DNA of 26,494 nucleotides from Acanthamoeba castellanii str. Neff (Eukaryota > Discosea > Longamoebia > Acanthamoebidae): positions 97,584 through 124,077 of the forward strand of contig NW_004457640.1 of the NCBI RefSeq assembly GCF_000313135.1, given 5' to 3'. The notes under the pieces are model-generated. The model was not told the DNA's origin. It saw only the letters and a program-made list of their open reading frames with translations, and made no database searches. Position 1 is the first letter of the stretch, and every line of letters begins with the position of its first letter. The position numbers and the translations under genes were made by a program. This document shows, piece by piece, positions 1 to 9,536 of the stretch.

Positions 1-216
1 CCGGCGGACTGGTGGACGGCCCAGGACGACCGCAACCTGCTCCTGGGCGTGCACCGACACGGGTGGGCCGGGTCAAGGATCTCCGCGACAACGTCGAACT
101 CGGCTTCTCCACCGCGGCGCTCCGCGCGCGCACGCAGAAGAAGGGCAAGGCCACCACGTCGGGCAACGACAAAAGAAAAAGGGCGAAGAAAAGAAGGAGA
201 AGGAGGACGACGGGAG
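1..216 (+). CDS. Fragment of a CHD-family chromatin remodeller (SANT-like segment), frameshifted
   Basis: The first 70 nt read, in frame 1, a segment beginning PADWWTAQDDRNLLLGVHRHGW. This resembles the WW-x-DRxLLLGVxxHG segment found C-terminal to the helicase in CHD-family (Kismet/CHD7-like) remodellers. The expected continuation (GRVKDLRDNVELGF) is present but in frame 3, so one base is missing in the G-rich run near nt 60-75. Downstream the frame becomes a Lys/Arg/Glu-rich low-complexity tail that stays open to a TGA at 315-317, inside an antisense Ku70 exon. The gene therefore enters from the left edge and its true end is unclear. The indel could be an assembly error or a real decay mutation. 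The family call rests on a short motif only. Confidence 0.45.
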
Positions 217-238
217 AGGAGGAGGAGGAGGAGGAGGG
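214..238. repeat. GAG/GGA trinucleotide tract
   Basis: A nearly pure purine run of GAG/GGA triplets lies exactly between the CHD-like fragment (+) and the last recognisable Ku70 exon (-). Its position at the meeting point of two incomplete genes makes it a candidate rearrangement or assembly junction. Confidence 0.7.
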
Positions 239-261
239 TCGATCTGGAGAGCCGTCTGTAC

Positions 262-1736
262 GTACAGACGCACCGATATCTCGACGTCCTCGCCGAAAAG
301 GAGAGACAATCGGTTGATGGCCCTCTTCTTGAACTCCTTTCGGCGCACTCGCGCACGGAGCTCCTCAAATTTGGAGCTGGCGTCAAAGTTGATGGTGCCC
401 GTATCTTCATCCTCGCTGACGGAGATGATATTCTGTAGTATATAGTAGTACAGTCATGCGAGCACAGAATACAGACCGCCGTCAGGTTGGGTGGTCCACC
501 CAACAAGTAGTTGCCCGTGATTGGTGGGGGGTGGGGGGTGGAGATGGGAGGGCGAGCTCGCGTGCCTGGTAAAAGCGGGACGGGTCAAAGCTATCTCCGG
601 GCTTGTTCATCGAGAAGAGCTCGATGTCGATACCGAGCTCCATAAGGTCCTAGGACGGGGGAGAGCCCGCGCGAAACGAGCCCAACCTGGGTGAGCACGC
701 ATGTATATATCCGATAGGGCAATCGATTGGCTAACGCGCGGGTGTAGAGCGCGGTGGAACCTTGGCTCTCTGGAAGCTCTGCTCGCGCAAGTTCTTATTG
801 GCCGCGTTGGGGTCGTCCTCGTTGGTGAACAAAAAGATGCGCTTGTGGCCCACCTTGACCGCGCTGGGGGGGGGGGAAGCGTCAGTGCACAGTCGCGCGG
901 CCACCGCTGTACAGGGGCTGCCACAACACCATGGTGGTTCGTTCCGAACAAGCGCATATCTGCGTACCAGTTGGAGAACATTGTAGAACACGTCCACAGA
1001 GCGTCACAGAATGGGAAGTCGGCGCTGCAGTGTCCAAAGGGGGTAAAATCGTCCCCCTGTCCTAGAACGAACAGATCACCACGGCGAGGGTCAGCGAGCC
1101 GATCGGATGCCCGGCGGCTGAAAAAAGCGGCGACAGCATGCTGGGTACGTAGAAGGCCTTCAAGGTCCATGATGCGCTGTGCATCAGGCACGTCCAGCTC
1201 CTGCAGCACGTAGATCCCTTCAAAGTCGTTGGGATTGTTCTTCTTCTCCTAAAGAGGTGCGGCAACAATGCACGATCAGACGTACAGAGGCCTCCTTCTT
1301 CGAGCAAGGACGGCCAGCAGAGCGGGGGGGGGGTCGAACCGTGCCATAAAAGCACACGCCCACCAAATCGTTTTCGCTGGAGATGATCTTATCCGTAAGG
1401 GTCGCAATGGCGCACTTCACCGCGTTGTGGAAGGGCATCTCCCCGCGGTCGTTCAGCTCGAACATGGACCTTTGGCAGTCGATCAAAAAGATGATGCAAT
1501 CTTAAAGAAAAGAGCAGAATGGTCAGCACGTGAGGAAGAAGTACGCCCAGTGCCGAAGCCACATTTACCCTTGTTGGCAAAGAAGAGCTGTGGTGGGAAA
1601 GGATGGCAGAAGTGAGCCAAAAAAGCCTGCTCAAGTGTGCACCATGCACGTGTGGTACCTCTCCATCTTCGTTTTGCTCGTCGAGCTCCCCGGCGAGCTC
1701 ATCCTCTTGTTCACCAAAGGGGTCATCCCAGAGCAT
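262..1736 (-). CDS. XRCC6: Ku70 (XRCC6) homologue, N-terminal vWA-like part only
   Basis: Ku70 pairs with Ku80 and binds double-strand DNA ends in the nucleus to start non-homologous end joining. Exons on the minus strand: 1736-1643, 1500-1340, 1248-950, 863-761, 649-566, 432-262; all junctions keep phase. The protein starts MLWDDPFGEQED, then an acidic N-terminus, then IIFLIDCQRSMFEL and DLVGVCFYGT (vWA-like core), IYVLQELDVPDAQRIMDL, HKRIFLFTNEDDP, a segment starting DLMELGIDIELFSMNKPG, FDPSRFYQ, then NIISVSEDEDTGTINF. The intron after FYQ (565-433) needs a GC donor (CAG|GCACGC) and joins exactly as in other Ku70 proteins. Coding can be followed to about 262, where TAC|GTACAG is a possible donor. 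The beta-barrel DNA-binding core and the SAP end are absent, and the space to the left holds another gene fragment. The gene is either split by an intron past the edge, truncated, or cut by misassembly. Confidence 0.88.
433..565 (-). other. GC-AG intron in Ku70 (intron 5)
   Basis: On the minus strand the junction reads CAG|GCACGC and ends TACTACAG|AAT. Both flanking exons are in phase 0, and joining them gives the Ku70 FYQ-NIISVSED junction. No GT donor nearby gives this junction. Confidence 0.8.
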
Positions 1737-2076
1737 CGCGAGATCGATACGCAAATCTTGGCTTCTTTTTTGCGCGCCAAAACACAAACGAAATAAAGGC
1801 TAACCGAAGGCGAACCGAAACGAAAAACAAACACTTCTACACGCCCACTACTCGTGCATGCAGAACTACTGCGGGCAGAGCCTCCTTCATAGCGCGCCAC
1901 CGAGAGTATCGACTAGGTTGATGGTGTTGGTTGCCTTCTCCCTCATACGGACCAAGCACAGGCACTTCGCAGGAGAGAAGCCGGTACGTGTGCCGCTCGA
2001 ACCATCAGCTCACCAACTCGCTCTCGTCCCTTCGCGCTCACGCCTAGGCACATTTTACCGTGCCTCCTTTGGCGTC
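1737..2076. promoter_or_regulatory. Divergent intergenic region, Ku70 / hypothetical gene
   Basis: This 340-nt stretch separates the Ku70 start (-) from the next plus-strand gene and should hold both promoters. It has an A-rich patch around 1783-1830 (alternating AAAC/GAAA) in otherwise GC-rich DNA. I recognise no TATA box or other named element. Open frames exist on both strands but none resembles a known protein. Confidence 0.4.
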
Positions 2077-3042
2077 ATGCCACCCAGGCTCCCCGTACGC
2101 CAGCTGCACCCCCCGCGGTCGACGGTTTTTGCTGGGCTGTCTTGCGGTGCGGGCTCAAGGCTAGAGAGATACGTCAGGGCTACACGGTCGCGCACCCAGC
2201 TTCTTTCGTGGAGCCAAGTGGCGATGGTGCTTGCGTTGGCTTGGCCAAGGCCGGTGCCCTGCAGTCTCTGGGAGAAGTCGGAGGGCTGCTCCTGGCCGCC
2301 ACATCAGCGGACGAATTTCGTTGTGCCTGGTCGGTGTTGGCGATGCTGCTTGCCCAAGTCCGAGCCGCAGACGGCCAGGCGCCGTCTTCACTCCGAGCCG
2401 GAGCACGTAAAGTGATCCGCCAGTTCTCCGCCAATGCGCTGAGCCACATCTTGGCCTGGCGCTGGACGGCCGCAGATGGGCAGCCAGGGTTCGCCTTCTC
2501 TTTCCAAAGTGTGCAAGTACGCCGTGGCACACGAGACTCACCCCAGTTATAACCGTTTCATATGGCTTTCGACCAGCGGTACTGCGCCAGTCGATCTGAG
2601 AACTCACCTGGCAGAGGTGGTAGCAACCCTGGCGCTCTCCCACGCAGTTAACGGCATTCTTGCGAGCTCTCTACTGACGGCTCTCCGCCTCGCGCTTCGG
2701 GATCTCGAGATGGTGCATCAACGACAGGGGGACGCGCCTTCCTCGGCACTTTGCCAGCAAGAGAACCTCTGCATCGTGCTCCACCTCGTGGAGCAGCTGC
2801 TCCCCTCCTGGGAGCAACAGAGCCGCCAACGCCGCGACCACACTCCTCAGTGCATCGATCTGAGCGACGGCGGGGACCACCACGATGACGACCACACTCG
2901 GCTCATATCGGAGCAGCTCGCGACTCTATCGCTTTCCCTCCACCAAGCAGTACTTGCGCCGTGCTGGGGAGAACAGCCTCTCCTCCTCGCCCATCTTCTC
3001 CGCGTCACCGCCCGCTGCTCCCTCCGCCCACCCCGCGGCTGA
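2077..3042 (+). CDS. Uncharacterised Leu/Ala-rich helical protein
   Basis: I do not recognise this protein. The best model is exon 1 at 2077-2094 (MPPRLP), exon 2 at 2160-2516 and exon 3 at 2617-3042, giving 266 residues. Both introns start with the local consensus GTACGC and end in AG, and all junctions are phase 0. Exon 2 encodes GALQSLGEVGGLLLAAT and an Ala/Leu-rich stretch; exon 3 encodes VVATLALSHAVNGILASS, then ENLCIVLHLVEQLLPSW, an Asp/His-rich loop and EQLATLSLSLHQAVLAP. The pattern suggests stacked amphipathic helices, as in HEAT/ARM-type solenoids, but no family motif is clear. It ends 127 nt before the PheRS alpha start. The 5' end is uncertain; a longer frame upstream (from about 1858) cannot be excluded. 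Confidence 0.42.
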
Positions 3043-3169
3043 CGTGTGCTGCTGCGCCCGTTGTGGGAAATTGTCCGGAAAGCCTTTGGCGAGAGAAAGA
3101 AAACAACAACAAAAAAAACCGGAACCGAGAGCAGAACCTTTCCGCGCCCGGATCCCCTTCTCCGACACA
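3043..3169 (+). promoter_or_regulatory. 5' region of PheRS alpha
   Basis: This 127-nt spacer lies between the hypothetical gene's stop and the PheRS alpha ATG (context CACAATGG). It contains an A-rich run (about 3099-3119, AACAACAACAAAAAAAA) that stands out from the GC-rich surroundings. It must hold the leader and probably the core promoter. No specific site was identified. Confidence 0.35.
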
Positions 3170-5805
3170 ATGGAAGCCTCCTCATCGTCGCCATCGGAAG
3201 GTGAAATCCGCCAGCTTATCGAAGGGGAGCTGCTCCGAACTCTGGAAGCCACTGGGCGAGTGCCAAATTCGCTCCATTTTGCCAACCACTTCCAGGTCGA
3301 CCATGCCGTCGTGGTTTCCGTGCTGAAGAAACTGGAGTCGCACGGGGTCATCAACGCCGTCGTGGTGGAGGTGAGCAGCACCGAGCTCACAAAGGAGGGC
3401 TTGGAGGTGGTGGAGGCCGGTTCTCCCGAAGCCCGTCTGTTCGAGGCCATTGATGCCGCATCAGGTACTCTCAAGGCCGACACAGAGGTACCACACCACT
3501 TTATTAATTTTTATTATTTTTGTTCCATGATTTCCAGCAGCAAACATTCTGCGCTTGGGGTACCCTTTGTTGACAAATTTGTTGGTCTTCCCCCATGCCA
3601 TAAACTATTAATAATCACAATCTAAATGCCCTACGCGCAGAAACTGCCCTTCGGAAAGCCGGGCTTCTCGGAAGCCATGAAGAACAAGTGGATCACGTTC
3701 GACAAGGCCAGCGGCAAGCTTATGCGACAGGCACGCACCGCCATGCATGGCACCCCTGTTTGGCTTCACGACAAGCCCCCCCCCCTTCCGCTGGGTCCGC
3801 TCGCGTGGAGATGGCCAAGAGTTGACGTGGGTGGTGTGGACGTGTTGCCAGGCCAGCACGATCGATGACGTGGTGCGGCAGAAGCTGTGTGGGTTCAAGA
3901 ACGGGGAGGCGCTGAGCGACAAGGACAAGTTGGTCTTCTCCAAGCGTAAGCTGCTGAGGGACGTGAAGACCAAGGTCTTCGACCTCTCCAAGGGCGAGTG
4001 CTTTAGCGTCACGGGCATCAAGAAGAAGGCCCTCGATCTCACCGCCGAAATGATCGCCTCGTACGGAGCCCCCCCCCGTCGCCGCGCACACCCACCCATG
4101 GCTCCTCGCGTGGCCGTCGATCGCTTCGTTCGTTCGTTCGTTGGGTCGGGTCGGGTCGGGTTCACCGGTGGTGGGGTGGTCGTGCGCAGTGCTGACACGC
4201 GCGGGGGGGGGTGCAGGGGGGCGTGGGAGACGGAGACGTTCAAGGAGTACAACTTCAACGCGCTGGGCACGCAGCCGACGTCGGGCCACCTCCACCCCCT
4301 CCTCAAAGTGAGGAGCGCCTTCCGCGAGATCTTCCTGGAGATGGGCTTCGAGGAGATGCCCACCAATTCCTTCGTGGAGAGCTCCTTCTGGAACTTTGAC
4401 GCCCTCTTCCAGCCCCAGCAGCACCCCGCGCGCGACGCCCACGACACCTTCTTCCTCTCCCAGCCCGCCTCCATGCTCACCTGGCCCGAGGACTACCTCC
4501 AGGCACGTGCCCCCCCCCCGTTCCCGTTCCCGTTCCCGTTCCCGTTCCCGTTCCCGTTCCCGTTCCCGTTCCCGTTCCCGTTCCCGTTCCCGTTCCCGTT
4601 CCCGTTCCCGTTCCCGTTCCCGTTCCCGTCCCCGCCACGCCACGCCACGCCACGCCACGCCACGCCACGCCACGCCACGCCACGCCACGCCACGCCACGC
4701 CACGCCACGCCACGCCACGCACCACACACGGAGGGGAGAAGGAGGAGCCTCTGCGTCTGACCACGCATTTCCTTGGCTCCGCTGCAGCGTGTGCACGAGA
4801 TGCACGAAAGGGGCGGGCTTGGATCGATTGGATGGCGCTACGACTGGAAGCTGGACGAGGCCAAGAAGAACATCCTCCGCACGCACACCACGTCGGTCTC
4901 CTCCAGGATGCTCTACAAGCTCGGTACTCGGCCTCTTGCCCTCGGCCGTAGCCGTGTTGCTCTCTGATGGCCACTTGCCGCCCACCCCACTCACGGCCAC
5001 GGCTCTCTTCTCTTCTCTTCTCTTCTCTTCTCTTCTCTTCTCTTCTGCAGGCCAGCAGAAGTCGTTCACGCCCAAGAAGTACTTTTCCATCGACAGAGTG
5101 TTCAGAAATGAGACGCTGGACGCCACCCACCTGGCGGAATTCCACCAAATCGAAGGGCTCGTGGCCGATTACGATCTTACGCTCGCCGACCTGATCGGAG
5201 TCATTACCCAGTTCTTCCAGAAGTGGGGTAACGCGTCGTCTCTCTCTCTCTCTGTGTGTGTGTGGTGGAATGACGGGTGAGCCTTGTGGGGGGGGGTTCT
5301 GCTCTAGGCGCGCCTCCCTCATACGTATGTGTCGTGTGCGTGTGCAGGCTTGACGCAGCTGCGCTTTAAGCCGGCCTACAATCCCTACACGGAACCGAGC
5401 ATGGAGATCTTCGCCTTCCACCCCGGCCTAAAGAAGTGGATTGAGATCGGAAACTCGGGCATGTTCAGACCCGAGATGCTGCTCCCCATGGGCCTCGATC
5501 CCAACATTAAAGTCCTCGCCTGGGGCCTGTCGCTGGAAAGGTACACACACACACACACACACACACATCACATCAACAACCCTCTCTCTCTTTTACCCAC
5601 AGCTTCCCTTGTTCGTTGTTGACGCACGTCACGCACTCCCCTTCCGTACAGGCCAACGATGATTCGCTACGGGGTGAAGAACATCAGAGACCTGGTTGGG
5701 CACAAGTGCTCGCTCGACTTTATGCGCACCAATCCCATCTGTGATCTGCAGCTCGATGACAAGTACGACGCCTCGGCCTTCGTGCGGCCTAACGAGCAGC
5801 AGTAA
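3170..5805 (+). CDS. FARSA: Phenylalanine--tRNA ligase alpha subunit, cytosolic
   Basis: This is the catalytic alpha subunit of the cytosolic (alpha-beta)2 PheRS, which charges tRNA-Phe. Exons: 3170-3487, 3641-3730, 3852-4060, 4217-4502, 4788-4923, 5051-5227, 5348-5540, 5652-5805; they sum to 520 codons plus stop, close to the roughly 508 residues of animal FARSA. The N-terminus is a winged-helix-like tRNA-binding region ([18 protein letters not shown]). The class II core follows: [21 protein letters not shown] (motif 1 region), [40 protein letters not shown] (motif 2), [36 protein letters not shown], and [14 protein letters not shown] (motif 3). The C-terminus NEQQ-TAA matches the normal family end. 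Introns 2 and 4 need GC donors (CAG|GCACGC, CAG|GCACGT). All catalytic segments look intact. Confidence 0.97.
3731..3851 (+). other. GC-AG intron in PheRS alpha (intron 2)
   Basis: The junction reads CGACAG|GCACGC and the acceptor GTTGCCAG|GCC. It joins KLMRQ to [10 protein letters not shown] in phase 0. No GT in the adjacent sequence gives an in-frame join. Confidence 0.75.
4517..4629 (+). repeat. Hexamer array (CCCGTT)n, about 19 copies
   Basis: An almost perfect CCCGTT array lies in intron 4 of PheRS alpha. The opposite (template) strand is (GGGAAC)n: about 19 G-triplets spaced by 3-nt loops, a strong G-quadruplex pattern. Confidence 0.95.
4634..4720 (+). repeat. Pentamer array (CCACG)n, about 17 copies
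   Basis: A near-perfect CCACG array starts within a few bases of the end of the hexamer array, in the same intron. The two arrays share a C-rich sense strand but differ in unit length. Confidence 0.95.
5005..5045 (+). repeat. (TCTTC)n tract at the PheRS alpha intron 5 acceptor
   Basis: About eight TCTTC pentamers run directly into the TGCAG acceptor of intron 5 (4924-5050), so the tandem repeat forms the polypyrimidine tract. Confidence 0.9.
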
Positions 5806-6248
5806 GTACCGTAAGTTGCTTTCCCTCGTTTGTATCGCTCGCTCTGGGCACTCGACATTAATCCTGACCTCTTCCACCACACCAACACCGCCAGGTCACC
5901 CCCCGGCAGTCAGGTTGCCCGTGCTCGACCTGATGCCGGACGTGTCGTCCTGACCTACCTGGCCCACGGCTTTCTTGCGTGCCTCGCCCTCTACTGCCAT
6001 CTTGCGCGCCTGCGCCACGTGAGGCCATAACCCCAAAATCTTCAATTCGTTCGTGAAATAGAGGCCGGCTCTTGGCGGCCAAGCCTGCCGATAGTTGTTA
6101 TTGACCCAACGAATCCCAAAGGAGCCACACGCTCACTTGGGAGGTCAGGAGGAGGAGGAGAACGAAGGGATGAGAACGAAGAGAGGCGGCGGCGGCGGCG
6201 GAGGAGGAGGAGGAGAGTGGTTTGATACAAACGCAGAGGGGCGGGCTG
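5806..6248. other. Convergent 3' region, PheRS alpha / RasGAP
   Basis: This 443-nt stretch lies between the PheRS alpha stop (+) and the RasGAP stop (-). It contains a purine-rich GGC/GGA run on the plus strand (about 6183-6216). Short open frames here have no recognisable content, and no clear AATAAA was noted. It most likely consists of the two 3' UTRs. Confidence 0.45.
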
Positions 6249-9200
6249 TCAGTCGAGGGTTGCGGCGGAGGAAGCCGAGGCCTTCCGTCTGGCCTTGAGG
6301 AACTTACGAGAGGCACCGGTGTTGTCGGTGGTGGAAGTACCACTGCCGCCGGTGGTGGGTCGCTCGTCGTGGTTGTCAGAGGCGAACCGGGGGAGGAGCT
6401 TCTTGGACGTGCTTAGCAGCCGGTTGAGTTGCCGCCTCCCGGGTGTTCCGCCCGTCTTGGGCGCGGTGGTCTCCAGCACTTCAAGTTCGGTGTCGGAAAG
6501 CGACCTCCTGTGGCGCCTTTCCTTGCGCTTGTGCTCCTTCTTCTTTGTGGCGCGTTGCTCGCGCGTGCGCTTCTTGAGCTGACCTTCTCGCGAAGGCAAT
6601 TCCTTACCCACACTGTGCAGCTCCTCTGCCAAGAGGCCCTATGGGGATGGGGAGAAGCAAACGGAGCGGAGGAGTTGAGGTGCGATACACAGACGGGGAA
6701 CCATCATCGAATGGATGGTTGAGCACAAACGCGAAACCCCACGAGACGGTAGAAGGGACTTTTACCTGGCCGCCCGCCTGGAGGTGAGCCGCGAGGCAGT
6801 CTGCATGAAGCGACACCTCATCAAACACGTCGAATAGGCTGGCCATGAACTCGTCGTTGGCCCACAAGAGCGTTGGGTCTTCCGCCCATGCTTTGGCTGC
6901 CCGAGGCGTACTTGGTGTCCCAGCCTGCAGCCATTATGGTAGTGTGGTGTTGTTGGGTCGCGGAAATGTTGGCTAAGCACACCGACACACACACGACACA
7001 CACACGACACACACACGACACACGACACACACACACACACACACATGACACCACATGCCCGTGCCCGCCTCCGCCATCAAAATGGACGGGGAGTGGTGAA
7101 GGGAAGCTTCCGAGAGGTACCGTGGCGGAGATGTCACCGAGGAAATGCTTCATCCGTGGGATGTACTCCTTGATGAACCCGTTCATCGGCATCATGTACG
7201 CTTCCTTGTCGCCGAACTCGACCTCGTTGGCCACATTTTGGACGACCTTGCTGATCAGGATGAGGGCTCGCCGCATGCCTTGCGAGGGGGGACCTGGTAC
7301 CGGTTGGTGGGGACTTGTTAGGCAAATGGGAAATTCAATAAGAGGGGGGGGAGGAAGAGGGAGCGTGGGCGTACCGGCAACAAGCCCCCACTGCTCCGGT
7401 GCTACAAGAGCCGGGCAGATGAAGCGCAAGAAGAAGAAGCCGCCCACCACTTTGTCCTCCATTTCCGGAAAGCGCTGGAGCACCTCCGCCCGAACAGAGG
7501 CAAAGAGATCCCTGAAACCCTCGGGAACGTGGCCGGGAGCGGAGAAGAGAGCGTTCAAGAGAGCCCCCGCCAGGTGTGCCAGAGCCTGTGCCAATTCACG
7601 AATGTCACATCACACACACACACACACACACGCGTCACCGCACACGACACGCATGAGGCACACGTGTGGATGGGGGGGGGAGAGAGAGAATAGAGGAGAG
7701 GAGGAAACATGTGCACAGGAGAGACGGAGGCCGCAGTACTGTACCGTGCACCCGTGGCTGATAGCACCGGCGTCGGCAGTAGCGCGGTTGGGGTCCACCT
7801 CAAGCTGTATGTCCTTGGGCAGCAGCGTCTCGAAGAAGTGCGTCAAGGTGATCTCCAGGTATGTTCGTCCGTGCAGCCGCATGAAGTGCGACATGAGACG
7901 TGTCCCGACGCTCACCCCTCGAAAGAGCGTGCCCTCAGATGCTGTGGCATGCAGCTCCCTTTGCAGGCAGCACTTGAGCAGGCGGGCTGCCTGGGTGTGT
8001 CACACACGTGCGAGGAAAGCACAAGCCATCGACCCCGGCGAGAGAAACGGCGCCAGCGGTCGAGAGTAATGGCGGGAGTGGGTGAGGTGGGTGAGCCGTA
8101 GTTGTGTTTGCAGTGGTGCGGAGAGGTCTGTACCTGCCCAGTGCCGTCGAACAGGACCAGCACGCTCTTGGCCACGTCTTCGCTCCCGACTTCGAGCAGG
8201 GCGTTGGTGACGGCGAGCTCCTGTTCCGTGAGCAGCTGTTGTGAAGTGGGAGATAGTTGATCAGTGAGCGTGAGCGTGTGCGTGTGCGTGTGCGTGTGCG
8301 CGCGCGCCATGGGGCGAAGAGGAGGACACGCAACTCGCAAGAAGGCCAGACGAGGGTCTTTGTTGGCGGTGAAGGTGCCCGGTTTCAGCTTCTTCATGGA
8401 AAACGTCCTCCTGAGGAAGCTGCTCCTCTTGTCGAGCCGCGTGTCCACGCTTGCCGAAGAAGATCGCGGCGAGTCGAACACAGTCCCGAGGGAGAGCGGC
8501 GGCACATCGTGTTGTTGCGAAGACTGCGCAGTGGCCGAGTCCATGGAGATCGACGCGTCCACGTTCATCACGCTCTGCTCCATTGCCGACTGGTCCACCT
8601 CTTTGCCATCGCCCGTTTCGTAGTCGCCATCGTCACCACCGGCCTGATCGAATGGCCTGTCGACCTCCTCGAGGAGGTGGTGGTGCTCGTCGCCGTTATG
8701 AAGAGGCGCGGGAGCTGGGGCTACTGCTCCCCGAGAGTGACAGCGAAGGCCGCTGGCCTCACCGGAAGAGGTGGTGGTGGTGGTGGAGGAGGTGGTGGTG
8801 GTGGTGGTGGCCCCGAAGGGAAGCAGAGACGTGCGTCTCCTCTTGCCTGGAGAACCCAGCAGCAGATGGGGGCTACTGCCGTTATCGCCGGCCGACGCTG
8901 CCAAACGCTCCAGGACGGTGTCGGCATCGGACTTGCGCTTGCCCGTCGCGCGAGGAAAGCGGTGGTCGGCCACGGTCGTGACGATCCCCTCCACGGTGGC
9001 CACTGGTGGTGCCCCCGCGCCTTGCCTTCCTTCCGAGGGGGTGCTACTCCCACTCGCCGACGACGTGGAATTGGGCAGCAGCGGCTTCGCATCGGGCAGC
9101 ATGGCCGCGGCCGCCGCGGCGAGACTCTGCTGGAAGAGTTCGCGCAGAGGTGTAGACGTGCGGCGACTGAGGTGGCTCATCCTCAGCAACCGTTGACTCG

Positions 9201-9536
9201 TGGCGACCTCTTCCTCTTCCTCGCCAGCACGCTGGGATGCGGTCGCCTCACCGCCATGGCAAGGCGCGCTCAGCTCGCCGCCGCCGGTCGAAGCCAGTTG
9301 CTTTCTAAGTTCGTTGATTTGCTCCTGGTCGCGCCTCGTCAGACGTATCCCGGAAGACACCTGTTTCAGGTGGAAGCCCTCCTGCTTGAGATCCCCAGCT
9401 GCTTCAAACCCATGTAAAAGTGAGAAGGAACGCCTGTGAGATTTGGCGGAATGTTGTTTCTAGTACCGTCACAGGAAAACGAGAGACGTGATGTAGGGGC
9501 GAGGTTTTCTTTATCGTCCCTTCGCGGCTCCTCCAT
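6249..9536 (-). CDS. Ras GTPase-activating protein (RasGAP domain)
   Basis: RasGAPs speed GTP hydrolysis by Ras at membranes. Exons (-): about 9360-8335, 8235-8134, 7990-7745, 7585-7375, 7293-7121, 6924-6766, 6638-6249, with a proposed first exon 9536-9467. Hallmarks in order: helical entry EQELAVTNALLEVGSEDVAK; arginine-finger segment GTLFRGVSVGTRLMSHF (finger R in LFR; the common LFRxNS has VS here); ITLTHFFETLLP; MEDKVVGGFFFLRFICPALVAP (the FLRFxxPA motif); ALILISKVVQNVANEVEFG; FIKEYIPRMKHFLGD. A long Ser/Thr/Pro-rich, partly basic N-terminal region of about 340 residues precedes the domain. A Lys/Arg-rich tail (KKRTREQRATKKKEHKRK) ends it. Introns carry CA/TG repeats. The 5' end is unresolved: exon 1 (starting MEEPRRDDKENL) ends in phase 1, but the frame entering at the 9433 acceptor needs phase 2. 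Confidence 0.9.
6982..7046 (-). repeat. (GT)n/GTGTC tract in a RasGAP intron
   Basis: The plus strand shows CACACACACGACACAC-type sequence. Read on the gene's sense strand this is GT runs interrupted by GTGTC, the same motif as in several plus-strand genes here. Confidence 0.85.
7611..7632 (-). repeat. Dinucleotide tract (CA/TG)n in a RasGAP intron
   Basis: About ten CA dinucleotides on the plus strand (GT on the sense strand) lie near the acceptor of the intron 7744-7586. Confidence 0.85.
8258..8305 (-). repeat. (GTGAGC)/(GTGCGT) hexamer tract in a RasGAP intron
   Basis: The plus strand has GTGAGC then GTGTGC-type hexamers. The sense strand of the gene is therefore AC-rich here, opposite in polarity to the other RasGAP tracts. 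Confidence 0.75.

Larger units (their letters stand above)
4503..4787 (+). other. GC-AG intron in PheRS alpha (intron 4), repeat-filled
   Basis: The donor reads CTCCAG|GCACGT and the acceptor GCTGCAG|CGT. It joins DYLQ to RVHEM at the position where other FARSA proteins read DYVQ-RV. The 285-nt intron consists mostly of two abutting tandem arrays. Confidence 0.88.

Noticed and set aside
4396..5280. Arg-Ser/His-Ala-Thr-Pro repeat protein encoded across PheRS alpha intron 4
   Set aside because: The repeat dipeptides come from hexamer and pentamer arrays that leave frames open on both strands; the span covers several PheRS exons in other frames.
8257..9417. Long plus-strand frame opposite the RasGAP N-terminal exon
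   Set aside because: The minus strand carries the frame that splices into a clear RasGAP domain; the plus frame has no recognisable content and reflects GC-rich antisense openness.
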